Shown here piece by piece: positions 33,742-42,302 of a stretch of DNA of 64,000 nucleotides; position 1 is the first letter of the stretch; every line of letters starts with the position of its first letter. The stretch is from the NCBI RefSeq assembly GCF_014648775.1, contig NZ_BMRT01000003.1, forward strand, positions 760,051 to 824,050, written 5' to 3'. A program made the translations under genes and the position numbers. The stretch comes from Streptomyces abikoensis (GTDB taxonomy: Bacteria > Actinomycetota > Actinomycetes > Streptomycetales > Streptomycetaceae). The notes beneath the pieces were generated by a model. That model did no database searches, had not been told where the DNA came from, and saw only the letters and a program-made list of their open reading frames with translations.

Positions 33742-33992
33742 GCGGCCAGGACCGCCGGGAGGCGGAGGTCCGGCGGCTGCTGGACGGGCCGCGTCCGGCG
33801 GTGCCGGCGGAGGTGGTGGCACGGGCGGCCGCGCGGGGCGCGCGCATGGTGCGCAGGCGACGGGTGGTTCGGGCCGTGGCCTGGGCAGCGCTTTTCCTCG
33901 CCGTGGTGGCGTTCGGGGTGTGGGCGGCGATGGCGGAACCGTGGCATCCGCCGGCGTCGGGGACGGCGCCACCGCTGTGGGGCGGGGACTGA
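33738..33992 (+). CDS. Small membrane protein, possible anti-sigma partner
   Basis: 84-residue protein: cytoplasmic Arg-rich segment (GQDRREAEVRRLLDGPRPAV), one helix (VVRAVAWAALFLAVVAFGVW) and a short external tail. It is translationally coupled to the sigma-like gene by a GTGA overlap. Its size and topology fit a minimal anti-sigma factor, but it lacks the zinc-binding HxxxCxxC motif of common anti-sigmas. Identification as a partner is from position. Confidence 0.6.
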   Translation: MSGQDRREAEVRRLLDGPRPAVPAEVVARAAARGARMVRRRRVVRAVAWAALFLAVVAFGVWAAMAEPWHPPASGTAPPLWGGD

Positions 33993-33999
33993 GGATGCC

Positions 34000-34043
34000 C
34001 CGGTCCCGCCCCTTCTCCGTTTCCCGGGGGCTCCGCCCCCGGG
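34000..34043. repeat. Inverted copy of the GC hairpin repeat
   Basis: CCGGTCCCGCCCCTTCTCCG precedes a perfect stem CCCGGGGGC-tcc-GCCCCCGGG (34023-34043). It is the reverse complement of the element at 12079-12120 apart from small indels. It lies between convergent genes. Confidence 0.75.
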
Positions 34044-34066
34044 CCCCCCGCTCCTCAAGCGCCGGA

Positions 34067-34085
34067 GGGGCTGAGAATCAGCCCC
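34067..34085. terminator. Hairpin between convergent genes
   Basis: GGGGCTGA-gaa-TCAGCCCC is a perfect stem directly before the metB stop. Such CCGGAGGGGCTGA elements are common Streptomyces intergenic terminators. Confidence 0.7.
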
Positions 34086-34092
34086 CCGGTCG

Positions 34093-35238
34093 TCAGCCGA
34101 GCGCCTGCGTCAGGTCGGCCAGCAGGTCGTCGGCCGACTCGATGCCCACCGAGGCGCGGACCAGGTCCGCCGGGACCTCCAGCTGGGAGCCGGCGACCGA
34201 GGCGTGGGTCATCCGGCCCGGGTGCTCGATCAGGGACTCGACGCCGCCCAGGGACTCGCCCAGCGTGAAGAGCTTGGCACGGTTGCAGACCTCGACGGCC
34301 GCCTCCTCGCCGCCCGCGACGCGGAAGGACACCATGCCGCCGAAGGCGCGCATCTGCTTGGCCGCGACCTCGTGCAGCGGGTGCTCGGGCAGGCCCGGGT
34401 AGTAGACCTGCGTCACCTTCGGGTGCGAGACGAGCAGGTCCACCACGCGCTCGGCGTTGGCCGTGTGGCGGTCCATGCGCACGGCGAGGGTCTTGATGCC
34501 GCGCAGCGTCAGCCAGGAGTCGAAGGGGCCGGCGACGGCGCCCATCGCGTTCTGGTGATAGGCGAGCTCCTCGCCCAGGCCGGTGTCCGCCGTGATCAGG
34601 GCACCGCCGACGACGTCGGAGTGGCCGCCCATGTACTTGGTGGTGGAGTGGACGACGACGTCCGCGCCCAGGGACAGCGGCTGCTGCAGGTAGGGGCTGG
34701 CGAAGGTGTTGTCGACGACGAGCTTGGCACCGGCCTCGTGGGCGACGCCCGCGACGGCGGCGATGTCGGTGATGCCGAGCAGCGGGTTGGACGGGGTCTC
34801 GACCCAGACCGCCTTGGTCTCGGGCCGGATGGCCGCGCGCACGGCGTCCGGGCTGGAGGTGTTGGCGACCGACCACTCCACGCCCCAGCGGCTGACGACC
34901 TTGGCGAAGAGCCGGAACGTTCCGCCGTAGGCGTCGTTCGGGATGACCACGTGGTCACCCGGCGCGAGCAGCGTGCGCAGGAGGGTGTCCTCGGCGGCCA
35001 GGCCCGAGGCGAAGGCGAGGCCCCGGACGCCCCCCTCGAGGGCCGCCAGGTTCTCCTCCAGGGCCGTGCGCGTGGGGTTGGCGCTGCGGCTGTACTCGTA
35101 ACCGCCGCGCAGACCGCCGACGCCGTCCTGCTTGTACGTGGACACTTGGTAGATGGGCGGTACGACGGCCCCGGTCAGCGGGTCCGCTTCCTGCCCGGCG
35201 TGGATCGCGAGGGTCTCGAAGCTGTGCTGGTCGCTCAT
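34093..35238 (-). CDS. metB: Cystathionine gamma-synthase
   Basis: 381-residue trans-sulfuration PLP enzyme. It has FETLAIHAGQEADPLTGAVV, the YEYSRSANPTRTALE phosphate-binding Tyr/Arg, VVDNTFASPYLQQPL, and the PLP lysine in VVHSTTKYMGGHSDVVGG. The C-terminus RASVGIESADDLLADLTQAL is typical. It makes cystathionine from an activated homoserine and cysteine, or acts as a gamma-lyase; sequence alone does not separate these well. A start at 35238 gives MSDQHSFET. Near ilvA, both produce or use 2-oxobutyrate-related intermediates. Confidence 0.9.
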   Translation of the reverse strand: MSDQHSFETLAIHAGQEADPLTGAVVPPIYQVSTYKQDGVGGLRGGYEYSRSANPTRTALEENLAALEGGVRGLAFASGLAAEDTLLRTLLAPGDHVVIPNDAYGGTFRLFAKVVSRWGVEWSVANTSSPDAVRAAIRPETKAVWVETPSNPLLGITDIAAVAGVAHEAGAKLVVDNTFASPYLQQPLSLGADVVVHSTTKYMGGHSDVVGGALITADTGLGEELAYHQNAMGAVAGPFDSWLTLRGIKTLAVRMDRHTANAERVVDLLVSHPKVTQVYYPGLPEHPLHEVAAKQMRAFGGMVSFRVAGGEEAAVEVCNRAKLFTLGESLGGVESLIEHPGRMTHASVAGSQLEVPADLVRASVGIESADDLLADLTQALG

Positions 35239-35394
35239 TCACCCGAGGGTAGTGCCCGTTCGCCCGATCGCTCCTGTTCACTTGTAACCGGCAGATGAAC
35301 GATTCGCCGGTTTGTCACGTTGTACCGTCGTCCAGCCTCTTCCTTCGGCCCGTTCGGCTCCTTCCGTCAGCCTCTTCGTTCATCAGGACAGTTC

Positions 35395-36480
35395 ATGGAG
35401 ATTCTGCTCATCCTCCTCGCCGTCACCGTGATCTGCGGTGTCGTGGTGGCCCCCGCGATCCGGCGGTACCGGGCCGTGCGAGGTGTCGTCCAGGGCGCCG
35501 AGGCGGCCACGGACCCGGTCGGCGGGCTCGGCCTCGTCCCGCCCGAGCGGCTCGACGTACGGCTGCCCGGCCCGGACGAGGAGCTGCTGGCCGCCGTGGC
35601 GGAGGCCCGCCGCACCCAGGACTGGAAGCCGGCGGCCGATCTGCTGGCCCGGACGCCCGCCACGGGCGACGCCGAGCTGCGCTGGCAGCGGGTGCAGACG
35701 CTGGCCGGCGCGGCGGCCCAGGAGCTGGCCGAGGCGCCGGGCACGGGCGGGATGTGGCTGCGGCACTGGCGCGTGGTGGCGCCCAAGGACGCGGGCGGCG
35801 CGGCGGTGCAGGCGGAGTTCCTGGTCCAGCAGGCGATGCGGAACCCGTCCTCGCAGGACTTCCGGATGATCCTGGAGGAGGCGCGCACGGTCTGCGCCGA
35901 GGCGGCCCTGCTGGCGCCGGGTGACCCCGTCCCGTACATCGTCGAGCTGGGCGTCGCCCGGGGGATGGGCGCGAGCGAGGCGGAGTTCCAGTCCGTGTGG
36001 GAGACCGTGACCACCCGCGCGCCGGGCCACATGGGGGCGCACCTGAGCGCGCTGCGCTACTGGAGCGCGAAGTGGCACGGCTCCCGGGAGCAGGCCGAGT
36101 CCTTCGCCCGGCGCGCGGCCTCCACCGCGCCGGAGGGCAGTCTGCTGCCCGCGCTGCCGCTGTTCGCGGTCTTCGACCACCTGCCCGACGTGCAGCTGGT
36201 GCGCGGCCTGTTCCAGAGCGCGGTGGTCGGCGACGCGATCGAGGCCGCCCAGTACGCGGTGCACCACGCGCCGGAGAACCACCCGGTACTGCCGCACGTC
36301 CGGCACCTGCTGGCGTGGTTCCTGGTCCGGGCCGAGCGTCACGCGGAGGCCCTGGAGCAGTTCCGGAAGGTCGACGGCCACATCGGAGCCCTCCCGTGGA
36401 CGTACGAGCCGGACCCGGTGGCCACGTACACCGCGTACCGGGCGATGGCCGTGGCGGGGGCACGGCAGGGACCGGTCTGA
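35395..36480 (+). CDS. Membrane-anchored DUF4034-like protein A
   Basis: 361-residue protein. A single N-terminal helix (MEILLILLAVTVICGVVVAP) precedes a helical-repeat domain with the DUF4034-like pattern: WRVVAPKDAGGAAVQAEFLV, MILEEARTVCAEAALLAPGD, TRAPGHMGAHLSALRYWSAK followed by WHGSREQ. It ends in HIGALPWTYEPDPVATYTAY. The last element recurs almost exactly in the paralogue at 38338-39456 (YVGAFPWTY), so the two are paralogues flanking an M48 peptidase. The soluble domain probably faces the cytoplasm or the outside depending on orientation. Function unknown. Confidence 0.7.
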   Translation: MEILLILLAVTVICGVVVAPAIRRYRAVRGVVQGAEAATDPVGGLGLVPPERLDVRLPGPDEELLAAVAEARRTQDWKPAADLLARTPATGDAELRWQRVQTLAGAAAQELAEAPGTGGMWLRHWRVVAPKDAGGAAVQAEFLVQQAMRNPSSQDFRMILEEARTVCAEAALLAPGDPVPYIVELGVARGMGASEAEFQSVWETVTTRAPGHMGAHLSALRYWSAKWHGSREQAESFARRAASTAPEGSLLPALPLFAVFDHLPDVQLVRGLFQSAVVGDAIEAAQYAVHHAPENHPVLPHVRHLLAWFLVRAERHAEALEQFRKVDGHIGALPWTYEPDPVATYTAYRAMAVAGARQGPV

Positions 36481-36589
36481 CCTCGGACGGGCGCCCGGGC
36501 CGTCGCACAGTCGTCGCACATATGATCCCCACATTCCGTTTCTCGCGGATCTTTCGCACCTTTCGAACCCGTGTGGGGGTCTTCGCCCA

Positions 36590-38278
36590 GTGGGCACATC
36601 TCTGCGTGCGCTGCGCGCGCTCGTCCTCCTGGCCGGCTTCTATCTGATCGCCGTCCTCATGCTCGGCGTCCTCGTGGCCGCCGACGTCGCCGCGACGCTC
36701 TGGGCCCCCGGCCTGGCCATGGTGAAGGTGTACTTCTGTTCCGTCGTGCTCGCCGTCCCGGTGCTGCGGGGCGTCTTCGTGTTCAGCACCGCCCGGGCGA
36801 AGGAGCCGGACGGACTGCCCGTCACCGAGGCCGGGCAGCCGGAACTCTGGCGTACCGTCCGCTCCCTGGCCGAGCGGACGGGCACCCGGGCGCCCGACGC
36901 GATCGTCCTCACCGGCGACGTCAACGCGGGCGTCACCGAGGACACCCGGCTGCTCGGCCTGCTCCCCGGCCCCCGCCGGCTCTACCTCGGCGCCCCGCTG
37001 CTGACCGGGCTGACCGAGGCCCAGTTGCACGCCGTCATCGCCCACGAGCTCGCCCACTACGGCAACACCGACACCCGCCTGGCGGGCATCGCCCTGCGGG
37101 GACGCGCCGGCGTGCTGCGCACGGTGGAGACCTTCCGGGAGCGGGAGGAGGAGCGGATCGCCAAGGAGCGGGCCATCCAGGAGAAGGCGGCCGAGGAAGC
37201 CGTCCGCAAGGGCCGCAAGCCCAAGAAGATCGACGCCGACCGCGCGGGCGCCGGCCACCGCCTGATGGTCAAGCCCTTCCTGGCGTACGCGGCGTTCTAC
37301 CTGCGCGCCACGCACAGCACCGGCCGGCAGCAGGAGCTCGCCGCCGACCGTCTGGCCGCCCGGGTCGCGGGCCGGGACGCGACCGCCTCCGCGCTGCGCG
37401 AGACCGCCGCCCTCGACGCCGCCCACGACTTCTACATGAGCCGCTACGCCACCGCCGGCGTGGACATCGGCCTCCTGCCACCGCGCGGCGAAGTCTTCGG
37501 CGGCCTCCACCGGCTGCTCACCGCGCCCGGACGGCAGGAGGGCCTGGCCGGCCTGCGCGACGAACTGCCGCCGGCGGAGCCTTCCCCGTACGACACCCAC
37601 CCGCCGGTGGCCGTGCGCGTGGAGCTGGTCGAGGCGCTGCCCGACGACGGCCGAGCCCTGGACGGCCGAACCCTGGACGGCCGAACCCTGGGGGACGCCC
37701 GTCCCTCGCTGGGGTTCGCGCTGGGGTTGCTGCGCGATCGCGAGCGGGTCATGGCGGATCTCGAGGGCGCGGTCCTGACGCCCAAGGCGCGGGCCATGAC
37801 GCGGGTGGACTGGCCCGAGCTGATGCACCGGTCCGTCCACGCCCGGACGGAGGAGGCGGCCGAGCCGCTGCGCACGGCGCTGGGCGCGACGGGCGCCCGG
37901 GTTGCCGGGGCCGGCGCGCTCGCCGACCTGTCCGTCCTCCTCGACCTGGCCGACGCCGGACGGCTGTGGGAGGTGGCCGACCACCTGCCCAAGTCGCCGG
38001 AGGCCGCCAGGGCCGGCGGCCGCGCGGCCCGCGAGTTCGCGCGGCCGGCGCTGTACGCGGGGCTGCGCGAACTGACCGAGCTCGCGCTGGCCGAGTCGGC
38101 GGGCGCGCGCTGGGAACTGTCGTGGTCGGGCCCGGCACGGCTCCTGCTGCCGGACGGCGGGCCGACGGACGTGAGCGCCGAACCCCTGGCCGAGCTCGTG
38201 GCCGACGCGGTACGCCCCGTCGTGGAGGACGAGCCGGACACGAGACGCGTGCGCGACCTGATCGCCTACGCGAACTGA
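36590..38278 (+). CDS. M48-family membrane metallopeptidase
   Basis: 562-residue membrane zinc peptidase. Two N-terminal helices (ALVLLAGFYLIAVLMLGVLV and a second near VYFCSVVLAVPVL) precede the catalytic domain with HExxH in AVIAHELAHYGNTD; the third ligand is probably the Glu of QQELAADRLAARVAG. A charged coiled segment (REREEERIAKERAIQEKAAE) and a C-terminal regulatory-like region follow. Three 15-bp DNA repeats (37646-37690) encode a DGRTL series, and a 17-bp duplication spans the stop. It is flanked by two DUF4034-like paralogues on the same strand, suggesting one functional unit, perhaps membrane-protein quality control. Confidence 0.88.
   Translation: MGTSLRALRALVLLAGFYLIAVLMLGVLVAADVAATLWAPGLAMVKVYFCSVVLAVPVLRGVFVFSTARAKEPDGLPVTEAGQPELWRTVRSLAERTGTRAPDAIVLTGDVNAGVTEDTRLLGLLPGPRRLYLGAPLLTGLTEAQLHAVIAHELAHYGNTDTRLAGIALRGRAGVLRTVETFREREEERIAKERAIQEKAAEEAVRKGRKPKKIDADRAGAGHRLMVKPFLAYAAFYLRATHSTGRQQELAADRLAARVAGRDATASALRETAALDAAHDFYMSRYATAGVDIGLLPPRGEVFGGLHRLLTAPGRQEGLAGLRDELPPAEPSPYDTHPPVAVRVELVEALPDDGRALDGRTLDGRTLGDARPSLGFALGLLRDRERVMADLEGAVLTPKARAMTRVDWPELMHRSVHARTEEAAEPLRTALGATGARVAGAGALADLSVLLDLADAGRLWEVADHLPKSPEAARAGGRAAREFARPALYAGLRELTELALAESAGARWELSWSGPARLLLPDGGPTDVSAEPLAELVADAVRPVVEDEPDTRRVRDLIAYAN
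37646..37690 (+). repeat. Three 15-bp in-frame repeats in the M48 gene
   Basis: GACGGCCGA(G/A)CCCTG occurs three times in tandem, adding DGRxL units to a surface loop of the peptidase. Confidence 0.85.
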
Positions 38279-38293
38279 TCGGCTACGCGAACT
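38260..38293 (+). repeat. 17-bp tandem duplication over the M48 stop codon
   Basis: GATCGCCTACGCGAACT and GATCGGCTACGCGAACT lie side by side; the first ends in the stop codon region. The second copy is untranslated. Confidence 0.85.
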
Positions 38294-38337
38294 GATCGTC
38301 CTCCCCACCCCCGCTTGATTGGAAGAACCCCACCCCC

Positions 38338-39456
38338 ATGCTCCTGATCTCCCTCATCGTCGTGGCCGTCCTGGCCGTGGCAGCCGCCTTCTGGATCCGG
38401 CGGCAACTGCACTGGGCCCGCATAGGCCGCTACATCAACGCGGCGGGCATGCTGCCCGAGGAGCAGCAGATCACCGACCGGACGGGCCCGGACCCCGAGG
38501 GGGACGCCCTGCGGGAGGCCGTCTCGCGCGGCGAGTGGCGGGCGGCCGCCGAGGCCCTGGCGGCGGCCGGCACGGACTGGGAGCGGCGCTACGAGATCGT
38601 CGCCACCCTGGCGGAGGCGGCCGCAGAGGACGACGCCTGGCTGAGGGCCTGGCGTGCGGAGCGTCCGGACGACCCGGGCGCGGCCGTCGTCCACGCCGAC
38701 GCGAAGATCTCCCTGGCGTGGGAGATCCGTGGCAGTGCCACGGCGAACCGGACCACCGCCGAGCAGTTCGCCGGCTTCCACCGGGTGCTGGGCGAGGCGC
38801 GCGAGGACTTCGCGCGCGCCGTCGCGCTGGCCGACCCCGCCGACCCCACCCCGTACGCGGCGCAGATCCCGCTCTACATGGGCACGGGGGCCGCGCACGA
38901 GGCGATGGGCGAGCTGTGGGCGGAGATCACCGCGCGGGCGCCGCACCACTACCAGGCGCACAAGGCCGCGCTCCAGTACTGGTGCGCGAAGTGGCGGGGC
39001 TCGGAGGAGCTGGCCCGCGAGTTCACGGCGAGGGCGGTGGCCGCGGCCCCGCCCGGCAGCGTACTGACGGTGCTCCCGCTGATCAGCTGGTACGAGCACA
39101 AGGACACCGGCGCCACCGAGGCCGACTACCGCTCCCCGGAGCTGACGGCCCTGGTGGACGCGGCCCTCCGCGACGTGGCGGCGGCCCGCCCCGGCCACCC
39201 GCGCGTGGCGGGCGCCCGCCACCTGCTGGCGTACTTCCTCACCCGCCAGGGGCGCCACGAGGAGGCCGTCGCGCAGTTCCGCGTGATCGACGGCTACGTC
39301 GGCGCCTTTCCGTGGACGTACTCCACCGACCCCGCCGAATTCTTCTGCGCCGTGCGCACCCAGGCGCTGGCGGGCGCTGCCACGAGCGGACGGCGGAATC
39401 CCGGGGGCGGCGCGTACGTTGTCCCGGACGGACCGCCGAAGCGAGGAGCCCTGTGA
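38338..39456 (+). CDS. Membrane-anchored DUF4034-like protein B
   Basis: 372-residue paralogue of the 35395 gene product. An N-terminal helix ([19 protein letters not shown]) is followed by a helical domain closer to DUF4034: [60 protein letters not shown] then RGSEELA. It ends [20 protein letters not shown]. Its stop overlaps the msrA start (TGATG), so the downstream msrA can be co-translated. Close spacing to the M48 gene (59 bases) supports a shared transcript. Function unknown. Confidence 0.75.
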   Translation: MLLISLIVVAVLAVAAAFWIRRQLHWARIGRYINAAGMLPEEQQITDRTGPDPEGDALREAVSRGEWRAAAEALAAAGTDWERRYEIVATLAEAAAEDDAWLRAWRAERPDDPGAAVVHADAKISLAWEIRGSATANRTTAEQFAGFHRVLGEAREDFARAVALADPADPTPYAAQIPLYMGTGAAHEAMGELWAEITARAPHHYQAHKAALQYWCAKWRGSEELAREFTARAVAAAPPGSVLTVLPLISWYEHKDTGATEADYRSPELTALVDAALRDVAAARPGHPRVAGARHLLAYFLTRQGRHEEAVAQFRVIDGYVGAFPWTYSTDPAEFFCAVRTQALAGAATSGRRNPGGGAYVVPDGPPKRGAL

Positions 39457-40121
39457 TGTTCGTCAGCCGCCACCGGAACCACCTCCCCACCCCCGAGGAG
39501 ACCCTGCCCGGCCGCCCGGCCCCGGCCTTCCCCCTCCAGGAGCGCCACAGCGTCCTGGACACGCCCCTGGCCGCCCCCTACCCGGAGGGCCTGGCCGTCG
39601 CCGACTTCGGCCTGGGCTGCTTCTGGGGCGCGGAACGGAAGTTCTGGCAGACCGAGGGCGTCTGGACGACCCTGGCCGGCTACCAGGGCGGCACCACGCC
39701 GCACCCGACGTACGAGGAGGTGTGCAGCGGCCTGACGGGCCACACGGAGGTCGTCCGCGTCGTCTTCGACCCGTCCCGCGTCTCGTACGAATCCCTGCTC
39801 AAGCTCTTCTGGGAGTCCCACGACCCCACCCAGGGCAACCGCCAGGGCAACGACCGCGGCACCCAGTACCGCTCGGCGGTCTACACCCACTCCCCCGACC
39901 AGCAGACCGCGGCCGAGGCCTCGCGCGAGGCGTACCAGTCGGTGCTCAGCGCGTCGGGCTACGGCGCCATCACCACGGAAATCCTCCCGGCGGCCCCGTT
40001 CTACTACGCGGAGTCCTACCACCAGCAGTACCTCTCGGACGCCAAGAACCCGACGGGCTACTGCGGCATCGGCGGCACGGGCGTCTCCTGTCCGGTGGGG
40101 ATAGCGTCCGCCGGCGACTAG
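39456..40121 (+). CDS. msrA: Peptide methionine sulfoxide reductase A
   Basis: 221-residue reductase repairing methionine-S-sulfoxide. The catalytic Cys is in [14 protein letters not shown]; other family segments are [40 protein letters not shown] and [20 protein letters not shown], whose Cys can be the resolving residue. The start at 39456 overlaps the DUF4034-like gene stop. It converges on the methyltransferase with a four-base overlap of the ends. Confidence 0.96.
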   Translation: MFVSRHRNHLPTPEETLPGRPAPAFPLQERHSVLDTPLAAPYPEGLAVADFGLGCFWGAERKFWQTEGVWTTLAGYQGGTTPHPTYEEVCSGLTGHTEVVRVVFDPSRVSYESLLKLFWESHDPTQGNRQGNDRGTQYRSAVYTHSPDQQTAAEASREAYQSVLSASGYGAITTEILPAAPFYYAESYHQQYLSDAKNPTGYCGIGGTGVSCPVGIASAGD

Positions 40122-41182
40122 GCCAGGGGTGCCGCCTCCGCTTCCACGATCGAGGCGAAGCCCGGGGTGGGGAGGGTGCGGACGTGGCGGAGGCCGGATC
40201 GGGTGAAGAGGGTGGCCAGTTCGGTGGGGGTGCGGGTGCTGCCGCCTAGGGCCGTCAGCATCAGGAGGTCGAGGTCCTTGCCGGGGTGGGGGGCGTTGCC
40301 CGGCGGCGGGGCGGCGTCGATGACCAGGACGCGGCCGCCCGGGGCCAGGGCTTGGCGGCAGGAGCGCAGGATGCGGACGCAGTCGTCGTCGCTCCAGTCG
40401 GGCAGGACGTGCTTGAGGAGGTGGACGTCGCCCTTCGGGACGGCGGTGAAGAAGTCGCCGGGCTCGGCGCGCCAGCGTCCCGTCAACTCGTCTGCGGCGA
40501 GGAGGGGTTCGCGCAGCGCCGGTGCCTGGTCGAAGAGGACGCCCGACAGGCCGGGGTGGCGCAGCAGGACGGACCGGAGCAGGCCGCCGCGGCCGCCGCC
40601 GACGTCCACGACCGTGCCGTGGTCCGGGAACGGGTACGCGGCGGCGACCACGTCGTCGAGGGGGCCGGAGAAGGCCGCCATGCCGGCGTCGAAGACCTCG
40701 CGGGCCGCGTCGTCGGTCCGGAGGTGCTCGAAGAAGGGAGTGCCGAAGACCCTGGGGAAGGCGGATTCGCCGGTGCGTACGGTCTCGGCGAGGTCGGCCG
40801 CGGGGCGCAGGAACATGTCGTCGGTGAGCAGGAGCACCGCGTCGTGCAGCGAGCCCGGTATGCCGGTGCGCAGGGCGGACGCGGCGGGGGTCAGCCCGAA
40901 CGCGCCCGCCTCGTCCTCCTGGAAGACGTCGCGCGAGGCCAGGAGCCGCAGCAGCCGGCGCAGTGTCGTCGCGTCGGTGCCGGTGGCCCCGGCGAGTTCG
41001 TTGGGGGTGCGCGGTCCGTCGGCGAGGTGGTCGGCGAGCCGGAGGCGCGCGGCGGTCCGCAGTGCGGCGGAGTGGAGGAAGCCGAAGGTCTCCTCCATCA
41101 GCCGGAGGGCGCCCGAGGGGTCCAAGGGGGGTTCCGGGGCGGTTTCGGGGGTGTGGGCCGGGGTGGTGGCGGGGTCCATCAC
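40118..41182 (-). CDS. SAM-dependent O-methyltransferase (AcsO/hydroxyneurosporene type)
   Basis: 354-residue class I methyltransferase with an N-terminal dimerisation/winged-helix domain ([20 protein letters not shown]) and a Rossmann domain. Motif I is [20 protein letters not shown]; later ones are [20 protein letters not shown] and [10 protein letters not shown]. This architecture is shared by O-methyltransferases of polyketide and pigment pathways. No other biosynthetic gene lies beside it. Substrate unknown. A start at 41182 gives [10 protein letters not shown]; an internal start is possible since the first 20 residues are low-complexity. Confidence 0.85.
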   Translation of the reverse strand: MMDPATTPAHTPETAPEPPLDPSGALRLMEETFGFLHSAALRTAARLRLADHLADGPRTPNELAGATGTDATTLRRLLRLLASRDVFQEDEAGAFGLTPAASALRTGIPGSLHDAVLLLTDDMFLRPAADLAETVRTGESAFPRVFGTPFFEHLRTDDAAREVFDAGMAAFSGPLDDVVAAAYPFPDHGTVVDVGGGRGGLLRSVLLRHPGLSGVLFDQAPALREPLLAADELTGRWRAEPGDFFTAVPKGDVHLLKHVLPDWSDDDCVRILRSCRQALAPGGRVLVIDAAPPPGNAPHPGKDLDLLMLTALGGSTRTPTELATLFTRSGLRHVRTLPTPGFASIVEAEAAPLA

Positions 41183-41319
41183 GGCCTCCCTGGCGGCGGT
41201 TCCGGTGGGTATCGGAGGATCATCACCCTTTCAGCCCCCGGCCGGACCACGGCTCCGCCGCTGTGTCGATCTCCGGTAGGACTTCCGCCCTAGGGCCGCC
41301 GCGCCCCGTTCGGTCCGGC

Positions 41320-42120
41320 TCAGACCGCCAGGTGGAAGCCCGCGCCGACGCCGCCGTTGGTGTTCATCTCGGCGATGATGTCCAGGATCGCCGAACTGTG
41401 CTGCACGCCCCAGGCGTTGCCGACCAGCGTCTGGCCGCTGACCACGGGGGAGCCGGAGTCCCCGCCGTTGGTCCAGATGAGGTGGGTGAACCAGATGTCG
41501 TGGGTGCCCAGCTTGATGCCGCAGGTCAGGCCCGTGCGGTGGCCCTGCTTGCACATGCGGACGCCGTTGGGGGGCGGGGCGCCGATCGAGGTGATGGTGA
41601 CGCCGCCGACGGTGGCGGTGGGGGCGACCCTCGTCTCGTCCAGCTTGATGACCGCGAAGTCGAGGCCCTTGGGACCGGCGTTGAGCAGGTTGTTGGGCGT
41701 GCTGACGTACGTCACCGTGCCGATGGCGCCCGTCTCCAGGTCGGCGCGGCTGGCGTTGAGGTCGGCGGGGGCGGCCGCGGTTCCGGCGGGGGAGGTGTCC
41801 CGGTAGACCTTCTCGCCGACGAGCTTGTTGCCCTTCTCGTCGATGAAGCAGTGGGCGTTGGTCAGGCCCACCAGGTTGCCCGCGTTGTCGCGGCCGACGG
41901 CGGTGAGGGTGCAGACGTAGAAGCTCTGGCGCTCCTCCGGGGTCGGGGTGATCCGGAAGATGATGCCGGTGCCGCCGCCGATGGGCGTCAGCGGCCGTTC
42001 GGCCGCGGGGGCGGCGGCCGAACCGGCGGCGGGGGTGGCGGCGGTGGCGGCCGGGACGGCGGTGAGGGTCAGGCCGGCCGTGAGAACGGCGAGGCCGAGG
42101 GCGCGTAACGCGCGCAGCAT
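41320..42120 (-). CDS. Secreted chymotrypsin-fold serine protease
   Basis: 266-residue exported protein. The signal peptide (LRALGLAVLTAGLTLTAVPA) ends near an AxA site. The triad can be seen as His in GLTNAHCF, Asp in GLDFAVIKL and Ser in NGGDSGSPVV. Cys pairs include YVC/AHC and MC/LTC. AGGAGT lies six bases before the ATG at 42120, which excludes the Pro/Val-rich extension encoded further upstream. It is a second extracellular protease in the window, unrelated in position to the one at 5701. Confidence 0.85.
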   Translation of the reverse strand: MLRALRALGLAVLTAGLTLTAVPAATAATPAAGSAAAPAAERPLTPIGGGTGIIFRITPTPEERQSFYVCTLTAVGRDNAGNLVGLTNAHCFIDEKGNKLVGEKVYRDTSPAGTAAAPADLNASRADLETGAIGTVTYVSTPNNLLNAGPKGLDFAVIKLDETRVAPTATVGGVTITSIGAPPPNGVRMCKQGHRTGLTCGIKLGTHDIWFTHLIWTNGGDSGSPVVSGQTLVGNAWGVQHSSAILDIIAEMNTNGGVGAGFHLAV

Positions 42121-42302
42121 GCGATCACTCCTGTACGGGACGGGAACAGGGACGGGAACGGCCGGGGTGGGGACGACGGACGACGGCCCCGGCCGACTGC
42201 CGCAGCGGCAATCACGCACATCGAAGAACACGGATGCGGGTTTGTCACTAGTGGTCGAGTGAAGCTCGAGTACCGCTTCACGGCGATTTCACTGCCGCCG
42301 CG

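Noticed and set aside
35239..35394. SAM riboswitch before metB
   Set aside because: No riboswitch-like helices; the gap is short and shared with a divergent gene.
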